Assembly (NCBI RefSeq): GCF_016808095.1
Contig: NC_068974.1
Coordinates: 22,676,825-22,740,824, forward strand
Origin: Vigna angularis
Taxonomy: Eukaryota > Streptophyta > Magnoliopsida > Fabales > Fabaceae
DNA: 64,000 nucleotides
Reading direction: 5' to 3'
A program made the position numbers and the translations under genes. The notes below the pieces were generated by a model. It saw only the letters and a program-made list of their open reading frames with translations, did not search any database and had not been told where the DNA came from. Of this stretch, positions 44,288-56,980 are shown piece by piece (the first letter of the stretch is position 1; every line of letters starts with the position of its first letter).

Positions 44288-46052
44288 GTTTTTGGTCTCT
44301 AAACTATCATGCGATTCTAGTTTTCGTCCCTCTCCGAAACTTTGATACACTTTCATCCATCTCCTTTTAAAAAGTGTCATATTTAGACTTCCATGAATAA
44401 CGGCGTTAGTTTTTTTCTGACGTGGCTAACAGTTTGCCACGTGTAAGGCTAATTTGAATTTTGTTTCTGATTGTAATTAAAATTAAAAGAAAAAATATTA
44501 AATTGTAAGGTCAAAATTGGAAACATTTTCTTCTTCGTTCACGGGTTCATCCTTATGGGAACACTCTTCCCTCTCCATCTTCAACGTAGCCATGGCCAAC
44601 ATCAGCAAAGCTCACACCGACAGAAAACTCATAAGAGGGTTCAACCTCTTCCTCTAAAGACCCGAAAGACCTCATCAGCAAAGCTCACACCTGCATGGTT
44701 TTTGACGCATCACACCATGCATGCTTACATCACAGGAAATATAATTCTTAGACTGATTGATGAACATTTGCAAAACTGATTTCAAAAATTTATATTTGAA
44801 TGTTTCTATTACTAATTCATGGTAAAATTCAGTATACTTGTTTTGCCCAACATAATAATTATAAAAAAATTATTTCACCTCAAAACTAAATTACGAATCT
44901 AGAATGAAAAGTATGAAAAGATATTTATCTAAAATCACTTCAGTTGATTGTTGAATGTGATTCTGAAACGTGATGCGATTACAAACAATTAATGTGTCTG
45001 TGAATTGGGCAGGAAATTCAAGGTAGGTTCAAGCAATGGAGTGGTCTGGTCAAAAAGAATTTGGGGCGTCTTGTGCGGTCCCATTTCTGATGGATGGTGT
45101 AAAAGCACTTCTTCAACATGACAAACTTCCACCATGAAATTGGGATAAGGAAAACTGAAATTTAGGAAATTTAGTCCAGAAGATGACACTCTGCTTCATT
45201 TGCTTCTCTTTCCAAATCAAATTCTGATTCCATTCAAAGCCTTTCATCCATCCTCAATAACCCCCACGCCTCTGATGCCGCATCCTAGGGCGCCTGGTGG
45301 TCCTCCGCCACTGCAATTGTCCCGCCCGAGTTTGCTCTCATTGTTGTTGCCAAGGCTACCTCCGAGAGGTTTCCCAATTGAACTTCCACAACTACGTCGT
45401 CCCTATCGTCGAAGCCTACCAGCGCTTCGAGGACATCTGTAACCACACCTCCAAGGAACAAATCATCAACCTCGCCAATGTCGTCGCCGCCTCCGAGGTC
45501 CCCGCGCTATACTTCAAGGAGGACTTCTACCTCGAGGACGAAGCTACGTTCTGTGCCGCTTGCCCCTTTGACAACGTTGCCAAGAACCTCGTGCTGTAGG
45601 AGAAGCTCTCGCACTACCTCGATGTTGTGGACCTCCATCTCATGAAGGAGATCTCACTTCTCTCGTCCTTCGAGACGCAGGGCAGCTGCAGGATCTCGAT
45701 CCGCTCATGACTGTTGGACCTTATGTTAGCCATGGCTGCGTTGTAGATAGAGAGGGAAGAGTGCCCCCATCAGGATGAACCTGTGAACAAAGAAGAAAAG
45801 GGTTTCTAATTTTGACCTTACAATTTAATATATTTTTTAAAAAAATTTAATTACAATCAGAAACAAAATTCAATTTAGCGTTACACGTGGCATACTGTTA
45901 GTCACATCAGAAAAAAAAACTAACGTCATTAGTCATGGAGAACTAAATATGACACTTTTTAAAAGGAGAGGGATGAAAATGTATCAAAGTTTCAGAAAGG
46001 GACGAAAACTAAAATCGCATAATAGTTTAGGGACTAAAAATATATTTAACCC
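44288..46052. mobile_element. Pack-MULE with about 300-bp terminal inverted repeats
   Basis: 44288-44605 and 45733-46052 are inverted copies. The ends read TTAA(A/C)T...TTTTTGGTC(T/C)CTAAACTAT. Shared inner landmarks are TTTTAAAAAGTGTCATATTT, GCCACGTGTAA, TTGTAAGGTCAAAATT and CTCTTCCCTCTC. Terminal repeats this long and a leading GGGTTAAAT at the right end fit Mutator-like elements. I could not identify a clean 9-bp duplication. Between the repeats lies a captured VPS54-like gene fragment. No transposase. Confidence 0.85.
45185..45710 (+). pseudogene. VPS54: captured VPS54-like gene fragment
   Basis: Translation across frames gives LNNPHASDAAS, GAWWSSATAIVPPEFAL, VAKATSERFP, YVVPIVEAYQRFEDICNHTS, VPALYFKEDFYLEDEATF, CPFDNVAKNLVL, then after a TAG (45597) EKLSHYLDVVDLHLMKEISL and FETQG. 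From memory this matches the N-terminal part of plant VPS54, a subunit of the GARP tethering complex acting in endosome-to-Golgi transport. Local GC is far above the surroundings. A stop within the first segment, a frameshift near 45375, the TAG and truncation make it a non-functional gene fragment. It lies between Mutator-type terminal repeats. Family recognition is from motif memory, not a search. Confidence 0.75.
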
Positions 46053-46269
46053 AATAATGTTTTCCATTGTTAACCATGAACTTGCAACAATTCAAAGAAG
46101 AAATCATCTCCTTATTGAGACAAACAACCTAATTCGTGGAAACCCTTCATTTCAATATACAGTAATACATATTTCCAAGTTGTTATTCATAATGAACATT
46201 CAAGATGACAACTTATTCATATAGTGTTACAGTTTCTTTTACTGACATCGATCACATATATGACGTGTT

Positions 46270-46500
46270 ATAGGCATCCTTTAGGTCCCGTTCAAGAAGG
46301 CATTTTGAACATCTAATTGGAACAGAGGCCAATCTCGATTCACAGCAATAGAGAGCAGGAGACGAACAGACTTCATATTGGCTACCGGGGCAAAAGCTTC
46401 CTATTCATCTATCCCATATGTTTTAGTAAAGCCTTTACTAGCCTGACCTTTTCCTCCTTTCTCCCACAAAGCTTCCCTTCACAACCAGTCCCGTATCCAA
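46270..46500 (-). pseudogene. copia reverse-transcriptase fragment
   Basis: The minus strand reads FAPVANMKSVRLLLSIAV, NRDWPLFQLDVQNAFLNG and, upstream, VRLVKA and KHMGI, the start of the copia RT domain. Only about 75 codons survive with stops; no LTR is seen near it. Confidence 0.85.
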
Positions 46501-46840
46501 TTAGTAGAATTCGAGATGGGGAGAGTAAAAATGAGACAAATGCGCATTTCCTATCTGAATAGAGAGGTATCAGATACTTACGTAATATTGTTGGAATAAG
46601 TTACTTGTTTATATGAATATATGAATGAAAAGTTTTTTTTAATCTATCTTAAATCATATTATGTCTTTTATTATACATTTTTTATATTTTCAATTCACTT
46701 TTACAATTATGTGATGCAAAAAATAAACTTTATTTCTTCACAAGAAATATTCTTTGTTACTACATTTTATAAGTCTAGTGGAATATATTCTATTTTAGTA
46801 TCTCATTCCAAATGTTGTTATTTCATTATGTCCAGTTTCA

Positions 46841-46927
46841 ATTAATTATAATTTGATCAAATATATACATTCACATAATACTTATAAACATTAATAATAA
46901 TAATAATCAAATACATAATACTTATAA

Positions 46928-46959
<32 letters not shown>

Positions 46960-47672
46960 CAAATATAGAGCTTTTACAATTACTATTAAATGAAAATTAA
47001 TACAACATGCCAATAAAATAATAATCACAGTTATATTTAATATCTAAATATTTAACATTTATTTTTATACCAAATACATTGTTATATTTAATAATCACAG
47101 TTTTGTTTTTCAAAGCATCTTTAAAAATTAATTTTAACTAATCCAAAAATCATTTTATATTACTTGTAATAATAAAGATAATTTTGTAATCTTTCTTTTC
47201 TATTATTTATTAAATTTTTTTATCTATCAAATTATTCACAAACTTTATCTTTAAATCTATTACTTTCATTTGATATTAATTATAATTTGATCAAATATAT
47301 ACATTCACATAATACTTATAATCATTATTAATAATAATAATCAGAGATCTTTTACAATTACTATTAAATGAAAATTTATACATGTCAATAAAATAATAAT
47401 CACAAACAGATTTAATATCTAAATATTTAACATTTAATTTTATACCAAATACATTAGATTATTTATTTATTATAATTATTAGTTCTATTTTTCAAAACTA
47501 TTCATCAACATCTTTAAAAATTAATTTCAACTAACCCAAAAATCATTTTATATTACTTTTAGTAATAAAGATAATTTCGTAATCTTCCTTTTCTATTATC
47601 TATTAATTATTTTTTATCTATTAAATTATGTATAAACTTTATTTATAAATATAGTACTTTCGTTTCCAAACC
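46841..47672. repeat. tandem duplication of an AT-rich repeat, period 434 bp
   Basis: 46841-47274 and 47275-47672 are two diverged copies in the same orientation (both start ATTAATTATAATTTGATCAA). Small AAT-triplet expansions differ between them. A third copy lies in reverse at 31575-32020. Confidence 0.88.
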
Positions 47673-49019
47673 CTTTAAAAGAAACATTAGAAACTTATGA
47701 TCAAAATCACTCAAATTCATTCTATCACTCTATATCCAAAATCTATCTTTAAATAAGATCAACATTAAAACAGTAAGGAGAGGGTTATATTCCAAATTAG
47801 CAAGAATATAGCACTCTTATTATGCAAGTTTGCGAGACGTTAACTATGTGAGATTTGAATAGGGGTATTGAGAGAGGGAAAAAAAGCAATTGCTAGGTAA
47901 TAGGGATCCTGGTATGCTAAATTGTATGGTCACCCAATGGTATCGATGATAAATAACTACATTGCAGTATGTGTTAGTAAAGATATTTCTACCAAAACTG
48001 ATGTGGATCTTATTTGGACCATTAAAAGAAATTGACCGTGGTTCCAAGATCGGTCAATAACTCCCATGTGTTGGTAGGATTTTGGTTTGTATATGCAACA
48101 GTATGTTTCCTTGTATCGATTTCCGTAAGTGAAAATAGGTGAAAGTGAATTTACCAAATAAGATCATTTGATAACGATAAAAGCTAGAAAAAGCAACTAA
48201 AATATATCACCAACATTGCAGGGAGGGGCCATAGCCATAGTAGAATTTACGCTACAAGGCTTCACTGAGCACGTGACTTAGCCAGATTTTGAAAAGGGTC
48301 ATAATTTTTTTCCCTAATTTTTATACTTGAAAGAAAGAATGTTGTACTCATCTAACGTGGGTAACTCCTCATGGCCAGATTAACCGGGTTCTCTGCCTCA
48401 CGTTGATTGGTGCTCTCTCCTGCATTAATGAACTTGCATAAGACTTGGAAGGTTTGCTAAATTGCACTTAAACTAAAATGCAAAGAAAAGGAGAACAAAA
48501 CAAGCATTTGCAATCAAGTTACAAAATTGTAGTGCAATTCAATCGCAAGATGGAAATTATAATTCCAAGGTGAAAAATATAGGATGACGACAACATGAGT
48601 ACATGTCAGTGGCAATAATTATAAAATTTCGCGCCTCCAAAAGGATGAACTAGTAAACAAATTGATATTTGGTTAGAAAGCTCTTAAAGGTTAAATATAA
48701 AAAAGTTAGTCATGATTTTCTCTTTACTGCTCAAGTTTCTATGAAAATCGGTCCTTAACATTTTAAGTTTTAACAAAAGGATACTGTGTACATACCGAGA
48801 TGAAAAAAATGGAAAAGACTAAAGATACTTTTAATATTTCCACCACATCCGATGAGATTCTTTGATTAAGCATGAGATATTAGAAGTCTGGCTCTAAGTT
48901 TTTTTATAGAAACAATAAAGAATTGTCAACCAAATCAATTAACAATACCTCTATTTGTCAAAGGAGTCGATCCTGCTTCGTCACCCTTTTGTAGGTTGTG
49001 TTCAGTAGCTCAATGACTT
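47673..49019. other. intergenic sequence downstream of host gene
   Basis: I see no further coding sequence. The part next to 49019 probably holds the 3' untranslated region of the minus-strand gene; I find no clear polyadenylation signal. Confidence 0.5.
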
Positions 49020-51094
49020 CTAACACGCCCCCCCTGCAGAAACACCTCTTGCAATGCATTTCCGATTCACTGGCACATTCTTTGTTATATTCTCTTTTCC
49101 CTTGGCTGTCAAACTATTAATCTTGGTAGTTCTTAGTTTCTCCTTGGCACCATCCATACAGCTGTCTTTTTTATTCACTATGTGCTGTAACAATGCCTTT
49201 GAACTTGTAGACGGATACTGGACCTGCAAACGTAAATCCACCACCCTTGTTAAACATAAACTAAATAGTAAAAAATTGTAAGAAGTTTGACTATAGCTAC
49301 AAAAGAAAATATTGCGATAAGTAGCTACAGCATCGTAACTTTCAGAAAAGGGACGCATTTTGCAATCATTTGCTGAAATCAATTCTTAATATTCAATTAG
49401 TATGAGCTTTATGTAGGACTCATAGCTACATCATTCAAAATAATTTGTGTAACAAAATAGAAATGCATGACCAAAGGACAGTGCATCTTCTCACCAATGA
49501 CTTTGCTGTTCGATGGTATGCTGGCTTCGGAAAATTGATGTTATTTCCCATTCTGTTACCAGACTTTGTTGCCTTCGATGTTTCACCTGGCTTGCAACTA
49601 TTCTTAATTCCACGCTTAATTGTCACCCCACCTGTCTGATCTGTGATTTTCTCTCTGTGCTGCCTTGATACAAACTTAACTTCAATACTTGTGTCTGAAC
49701 ATGACCCAACACTAGACTTCCCAGAAGATGATTTACTACCCCTTGATTGCGTGCTATTATCACCTATCTCCACTTTTGAAGTCTTTACTGAAACATAACT
49801 TCTCCTAACGCTAATAACGGATGAACTTCTACTTTTCTGATCACATGGTTGACTACTTACCCCCAAACATTTCTTTTGTGGCTGAATGTCTGAGGCTTTT
49901 CTTGTAACATAACATTTCCCAACACTAACCCTCCTAATTGATGAACTTCTTTTCTGATCACATGGTTTGCTAGATACCTCCGTATACTTCTGAGTGCTAT
50001 CAGATGTAATTGTGCTTCTTGGAGAGCTTCCACCAGTCTTGCGATCTGAACTAGAACTACCCACTGTTTTGCTACAACTAACCTTTGACACAGTTTTTCC
50101 TCTGGCTTGCGGTTCAAAAGTCAATCCAAACTTCCCACTCAATGCTCTTTTTGGCCTGATCACATTTGATTTTAATCTGGGTTTCACTTTACCAAAGCTG
50201 GAATATTGTTGTAAGCCTCTCCTACTCGTCTGTTTATCTAACAAAGTATTCAGATTAATACCTTCCCACTTCTTGTTGTTGTAGTGTTTGCCTCTAGATC
50301 TCGAGACCGAAGAAGGAAGCTCAGGCGAATTTATTCCTTGCAGATCAATTCCTGTTGCCAATATCTCCTCACCCTGAGAAAATTTGGATTTTAACTCTCG
50401 AGCAGACATTTGGTGGAACCTGAAAGTGATTTGTAGAAAGTACACACACAGTTTATAAAACAATCCCAAGGTCGATATCAAATCGACGAAACCGCCAAAA
50501 AGAAAATTCCAAAAGATTCCTTACGGATGACTTTTGTTGAACCAATCATCACCATCTCTGCAGCATAACAAAATTAAAAATCAAAACAACAAACATAAAT
50601 TGATACCAAAAACTCAATCTAATAGAAAACTCACGTGTCTACACCACCAGATACAGCTTCAACAGTCAAATCTACCCACATAGGTGCTTCAATATGCTCC
50701 TGTATCTCATACATTTGCAACACACAAAAAAGACAATCACAAATTAACAATAGAAAACTCTGAATACCACAACAGAACTAACACTTACGAACAGAGAGAT
50801 ATAGATTGGAAAAGCACAATAGTAACTGAATCACCATCATGAATGTAACATATAATACCTTAATAATAATAATAATAATCAATAATAACGACAATAATTA
50901 AAATGCAAAATTATGGATTTCAAAATTGAAATTTATAGTGTTTCACAAACATAAATTATCTTTCTTCGGAATGATCAAGCGCATTGCAATAAAACAACAA
51001 AACTAAGCACAATGAGGGAACGAGAAATTACCAGAAAAGCCCAGTGATCGTTGGTCTTCTTCATCGCAACCCCTTTCTTCTTAGAAGCTTCCAT
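49020..51094 (-). CDS. plant gene of unrecognised function, five predicted exons, 429 aa
   Basis: Predicted exons (minus strand): 51032-51094, 50635-50699, 50525-50557, 49495-50419 and 49020-49223. All introns are GT..AG and join in frame, giving 1290 bp with stop. The protein starts MEASKKKGVAMKKTNDHWAF, then has a short acidic conserved-looking block (EHIEAPMWVDLTVEA, DDWFNKSHPFHQMSARELKS). It continues into a Ser/Lys/Arg-rich, probably disordered region (residues about 100-350) with four CDQK/VGSCSD-like spaced boxes. Net charge is strongly basic; no membrane segment or signal peptide. I take it as a real gene because splice sites, frame and low repeat content agree. I do not recognise the family; a nuclear or microtubule-associated role would be a guess from composition only. 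Confidence 0.75.
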
Positions 51095-51400
51095 TGTTTT
51101 CAAGAAGAACGGCGAAAAACGCTTTCATTGTGAGTTTTGTAGTTGTTGCGAATATAAGGAACTGCAGAGAGTGTGGGAATACATGATGGGCGAAAACTAA
51201 GTTCGGAGAAGAAGGGGTGCAAAACGACGACGTGTGGGTTTGGATTTCTGACTGATTCGCGTTATGAACCGTTGGATGATGGGAGCGATGTTTCGATGTA
51301 AAGAGGGTTCGGAATATTTGACCGTTGGTACCATTCAAAATGTTGGAGCTTGAGAGTTGGGAAATAATATTGTAGTAAAAGTTGAAGAGTTATATATGTT
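51095..51400 (-). promoter_or_regulatory. upstream region of the host gene
   Basis: The GC content is higher than farther upstream. A possible TATA box on the minus strand (ATATATAAC, 51389-51397) lies about 300 bp before the ATG. Sequence beyond 51400 turns strongly AT-rich. Confidence 0.35.
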
Positions 51401-54136
51401 TTTGTATTTAATTTTTTTTAAGGAAAAGTTGAAATTAGTTTGTTTTTCAAAGTTAGCCTTCATTTTATGAATAAACGAATTTAATTTTTTTTAATGAAAT
51501 TTTGTTAATTTTATTTAATGTTTTAAATGTGTTTAATAATAATATTTAAATTATTTATATTGTTTGAAATATTTTTATTTTAATATTAACCTAAAAATAT
51601 GTTTGAAATGTCATATTAATTTAATAAATTATTTTTCAATACAAATATACATATAAATAAATAAATTTAAAATAAAATTTTATATACATAAAAAGATATA
51701 AGGATAAAATTATATTGTTTAAATTTTCTATTACATATATATGAATTACCAATTACTTAATATGATGTAATTTGAAGAACTTAGATATTTTATAAAACCT
51801 CACAGAAATTTAGTTTCAAGTACAAAGTTCAGAAATGGAGGTAAAAAGTAAAGTTGGTTATACAGTCAAATCTCTATGCCTTCATTAGTCATATGATTTT
51901 CATAATTAATTTGGACATTATTTTGTGTTGTGATTGTACCTAAAATAATTTCTCATATACTCTACATTCCTTTTTTTTTTGTCTTATATTTAAGAAATGG
52001 TCAGCATTTTGACCTCTCTTAATCATTTAAATATTTTTATTAAATTCGGATTAAAATTGCTCATGTTATCTTGAATTTCAAAATTAACATTTTCTTGTCT
52101 TTATTTGAGGAATCTCGAGATTTTCATTTTGAGAGATGGATCTAGACTATTAATTTTTGAAAATTATCAATTGTTGTTTGAACTAAGGGATTCAAAACAG
52201 CTCTTATTTGACTTGATAAAACATTCAACATTCCATATTTACACTATCATGGATTTGTTGTCTTATGATATCTAAATATGTGTTCGATAGTCTTATTCTT
52301 ATAGTTTCAAACTCTACACTATTTCTCACCATAAATGGGTCTTTAGTGTTCATCCAATTAGAACTTGGTGATTTGTACAAACCTCATTGATATCATTCAT
52401 TTGAGATTCTGGATGATCCTATTTCATTAAAGTTACCCCATCATGGAACACATGTTCTATTCTTGTGCTCATAATTGGTCCATATGGATTATTCATAGTT
52501 TCCATTAATGAGATATTTTGAAAATTTTGTTTGTCCTAAGTTTGGCTAACATTAATGAAAGGAATGACCATAAACCCATTGTTTATTGAAGTTATTGCCC
52601 TTTGTGTATTTTGAGACATAATTTTTTTTTACTCCTTAATCTCATATGCTACTTAAAACTTTTTCTTAGAACTAATCCTTTGTGAATGGAATCAAACATA
52701 TTTTAATTTGATACAATCACAATTGTTAATCAATGAACTAAATCAACTCAACCTATATATATATTTATAATTTTTTCATAAACTCATTGGATTTAATTAT
52801 TATTATTATTATTATTATTATTATTTTCATTTGAGTGTTTTCTTTTACATTTAATTACTATTTTAAATCAAAATGAGTATATATAATACAAAAATTACTT
52901 ACAAAATAAATAAACATTATCTTCAATGAAATTATAAAAACTATTCACATTTAATTTTATAATTCAATAATAATAATTTTATATTTTTTTCATATTTTTA
53001 ATAGCAAAAACACATACACCATGCATTTCCAATAGTAATATATAAAGAGGATATATATATATGCTATTTTTAATTTTTAATTAAACAATTTTACCTTACA
53101 ACAAATAATTGAATAAATTTTTTATTTTAAAATATTTAAGTAATTTCGCTTTTAAAACATAATGATTATATAATTTCTTTAAATATTATTTTTAGAAAAT
53201 TAGAAAATATATAAATTATATTATTTTTTATTTTTAATTAATTATTCCTAAAAATAATAAAAAATATTTATATTTTAATGTAGTAAAATGGTAGATAAAC
53301 GAAAAAGACTCATAAAAATAAATTTAAAAAATGAGAAACTTGTAATAAAATAAATAAATAAATAACATAAACTTATTAATGAATTCAAGCAAAAAATAGA
53401 AACTAATCAATATTTAATTTAAAAAAGAACAACAACTTGTCTAGAATAAAAAAAAAACATATTCATCCAGAACATAAACTCAAGAATAAATAATGGAGAA
53501 AAAAAAACAATACTCATTATCAATAAGTCAAGAAACCCATAAAGAATAAACTCAAGAAAGAAAATAAACTCATTAGTAATAAATTCTAGAAATTTATCTA
53601 GAATAGATTTAAAAACACTGATTCATTAAAATGAATTGAAAAAAAAAGGATCAAGAATGAATCGTATGAAGAATAAAAACTCATCAAAAGAACGAATGCA
53701 CTATCTTTAATAAAATTTTCACATTAGGGAATGTATTTTTACTAATATTTTTTCTAAATATATTAAAATAGTGATCTTGCATTTGCTTCGGTCGACACTT
53801 CTGTCTTGTATTGCCGAAGATGAAGTCATGATTACAAAACTTTAGACATATAAAACTATCTCAGTCACTGTACATTTCATGCTAAAATAACAATATTTTT
53901 AATAAAGTTACTTACAAAATCATTAATGTTAAGAAAAAGATAATAACGGAAGATAAGAATATTTTAATGATGATAAAAAGTAAAGTCCAAAAATTCCGAA
54001 TATGCAGATGTTAGAAGACTTATTGTTTAGTTTTAAGTTTTTGTAATAAATTTTTTATAGTTTTGTATTGGAGTTAGTTTAGAAGAATACACAACAACTT
54101 GTATAAGATCATTTAGGAAATAGGTTTATTTAAAAA
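51401..54136. other. AT-rich intergenic sequence, no gene
   Basis: No coding pattern is supported. A (TTA)n microsatellite lies at about 52797-52825. Confidence 0.6.
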
Positions 54137-55439
54137 TATTAGTATAAAAATAGCATATATTATCAAGTGTTTAACGTTCAATGAATAATCAACGTAAAAA
54201 AATGAACGGTGATAGTTTTGTAAATAAAATGTAATTATAAACGTCAACTATAGGGGTTTTCGATGTCAAATATGTATTAGATGTCACTCCCTCAGGTCAA
54301 CGGTTAAATTCTTTGCCAAGACAACTGAAAAATCACTATTTTATTGACTTTAGTCATGAGCTACAGGGCTCCTAACGTTTAATGGGTATTTGATGTCGAA
54401 TTTCATTTTCACGGACGTAAAAAAGGTACGAAAATCCCAAAAGAAGCGCCAATATACTTCTTTTTACGAATTAGACGTTGACTGGGGAGGGGGGCTGACG
54501 TCTTATAGCATTTAGACATTGTGGGGTGAGGTGTCTGACGTCAAATCCCCTATTTTTCACCAACTCCATAATGTGAGCATCACTTACGTGTTTTCTCTCG
54601 TTGTTGATTATCTTCTTCCTCTTACATTCGTGTTTGCCATTAAAGTGTAGATATGTATTCTTCAACTTTGCACCATTTAAAATCATTTTGCACCTATTAA
54701 ATTTCATTTAGACCCATTATATTTCATTTGCACCGATTAAATTTCGTTTTTATTGGCTTATGGTGTATTTTTTTGTGCGCGAGTTGACAGTCCTCGGTGG
54801 CGACACTTTCCCTCTCCATTGCTTCTGTCCATTTTGCATTGCTTCAAAACGGTTTCTTCCCACTCTTTTAATGATATCCTTTTTCAACCCTTCAAGAAGG
54901 TTAGTATTTTAGTTGGTTATTGGTTATTAGTTATTGGATATGTGATTGGTTATTGCTTATTGGTTATTAGTTATTGGATATGTATGTGATTGGTTATTGA
55001 AGATATGATTTTTAGTTATTAGATATTGGTTATTTGTGATGTGATTTTTAGTTTTTTGTTACACATTGTCTCTTGAGTATACATGATTGATTAAGTTTGA
55101 TGTGTTAATTATGATTTTGATGTTAAACATTTTAGATTGAATTTTTGCAATGTATTGTTGATTAAATTTTGTAGTACGAAATCATTGAGTGAAACTTAGT
55201 TCCCATTTGGGATTTAACACAAACGATTTAACTTTTAATTGTTTGTATTAAATTTTGAATTGTCCAATTGGACAGTTTGGGAAAATTATTTTTCATAATT
55301 TGTTATAACATGTACATTGGAGTTTATGGATAAGTTTGATAAAATTTCGGTTGATATTATGATGGCATACTGCCTCATGAAATTACCTCAATGTTCTCTT
55401 GTATTTTGTTACATTTTATTGTACATACATTACACTACT

Positions 55440-56260
55440 CTTGGAGTACAGGTTATTATAAATACCCGGCTCCACCATTGTATCACTTACTTTTGATGAT
55501 AATGAATTGTGATTTTTGTAGAGAAAATCCAAACACAATTCTACCTTGAAAGTCAGGCTAGAGAGTCTCAATGAACCGCCTCTAGCCACCTTCTAAGCAC
55601 CTTCCTCATTCTCTCACTTCTCCACGTCAACCAGTGTGCTTTTCTCACATTCCAAGCTGACGCATCACCTACCACTGTGCGCGCACATCAGCGCCACATC
55701 CTCCTTCAGCACGCGTCAGCAGCCATATCTTCATTTCTCCTTCATAGCACAACCGTTCCTCTCATTTCTTCCCTCGTTCATCCATTGCGCATTCCTCGCA
55801 CATTTCAGAGCGTCTCATTCTCTCTCGAAGCGCTCCTCGTCGCCAAACCTCTCGAAGCGCTCCTTGTTGCCAAACCACTCCACCATCGTAAGTATCCTTC
55901 TCTTCACAGATCCATTATTCTCATTTCATATTTCGCCCTTCCTCAGCCTTTGCAACCTCATATCTCCTCTTTCCACCGATTGAAACTGTATTCTTCACCA
56001 TTTGAACCTTTTCCATCGTTCAATCTCACTTTCTCACCGTTTAATCTGTCCAAATCGAGTCTCTCCCCACTCCTAAGGTTTCCTTCGTGCCTATAGGGTT
56101 TCCACCGATTAAACCCTAGATCCTAGGTTTTCCAGTGTTCGATCTCTGTTTTCCCCTTCAATCTCGCGTTTCCTCTCCATTCCGCTGCATCTTCACTCGT
56201 CGGAGAAGCTTCGAGGATCCAGATCGCACTCTTGTTGCCTCAGTCAGTCTGAACTCCTCA
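55440..56260 (+). other. pyrimidine-rich leader-like block with TATA box
   Basis: TATTATAAATACC (about 55453-55465) is followed by TGTAGAGA...ACAATTCTACCTTGAAAGTC, which matches the foreign block at 13636-14485 (minus strand). The block then has a long C/T-rich stretch with CCCTAGA boxes. It could be the element C promoter and leader or a separate LTR fragment; I cannot decide. Confidence 0.45.
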
Positions 56261-56491
56261 GGCTCTTCCATCATATTATTTGTATTGTTCTTCATATGCA
56301 TATTTGTTTGTGATCATTCGTGACCATTTTCATTTTATGTATTTCATAGACGAATACGAAATGTTGCCGAAATCTTATCAAATTTATCGTGTTATACTAG
56401 AAGTTATGAAAAATCATTTTTCCGAATGGGTAGGGCCTAACCTTATGAGAGTTAAAAATTTGAGACTGATTAAATTTGTTACGAACATAAT

Positions 56492-56980
56492 ATGGATCGA
56501 AGCTGGATGAATAAATGTCACATCAATCAAGAATATGAAAAAGGAGTTTCAGAGTTCTTGCAATATGTTTAACAAAATGCAAACTCTATGAATAGGACAT
56601 ATTTTTGTCTTTGTGTTCGTTGTCTTAATTAAATACTTCAAAACTTAGGCAATATGTGTGACCATCTATTCATGTTCGGTCCAATGAGAACTTATACCAT
56701 TTAGACTTGGCATGGAGAAATACTAGACAAGCCTACAACGTCACAACGAACAAATTATGTGGAAGAATGGTTGAGTGATCATTTAGAGGACATGATACGT
56801 GATGTTGGTGAAGAAAATTTTGAAAGAGCTAATTTGTATGATTGTCTTAAGAATGATTTAGAGCAAGAGCTGTATCCAGGATGCTTCAAATTTACACGTT
56901 TGTTTACAACTTTGAAGTTGTTTAGTTTAAAAGCAAGAAATTGATGGACCGATAAAAGTTTCAGAGTTGTTGGAGTTATT
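56492..56980 (+). pseudogene. CACTA TNPD-type transposase, N-terminal fragment
   Basis: It starts MDRSWMNKCHINQEYEKGVS, the usual opening of En/Spm TNPD-type transposases, then FLQYV, a stop, and YFCLCVRCLN with the conserved Cys pair. After a gap it reads WHGEILDKPT, EEWLSDHLEDMIRDVGEENF, LYPGCFKFTRLFTTLKLFSL, KARN, a stop and WTDKSF. Frame changes and stops (56571, about 56701, 56942) make it non-functional. It is cut off by the gypsy LTR at 56981, and the catalytic part is not in the window. Confidence 0.87.

Larger units (their letters stand above)
54137..56980 (+). mobile_element. CACTA element C with transposase start, truncated by gypsy insertion
   Basis: The left end TATTAGTATAAAAATAG equals copy B's CACTAGTACAAAAACAG with four C-to-T changes. 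It is followed by the same subterminal ACGTC-type sequence (AATCAACGTAAAAAAATGA, TTTTGTAAATAAA). A long leader holds short TTGG/TTAT-type repeats (54910-55040) and a pyrimidine-rich block (55560-56260). A TNPD-type transposase remnant follows from 56492. At 56981 a gypsy LTR interrupts it. It links the ACGTC-rich small elements in this window to the CACTA superfamily. Confidence 0.75.

Noticed and set aside
51081..51338. Minus-strand 85-codon frame upstream of the host gene start
   Set aside because: It overlaps the leader and promoter region in a different frame and lacks similarity; the 21-codon first exon at 51032-51094 fits the gene better.
53000..53700. Runs of A and AAATAA-like text suggesting a satellite
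   Set aside because: No regular period could be seen; it is general AT-rich low-complexity sequence.
55636..56096. Two overlapping Ser/Pro/Leu-rich frames of 115 and 139 codons
   Set aside because: The region is a C/T-rich leader-like block; the overlap of two frames and the composition point to low-complexity DNA, not protein.
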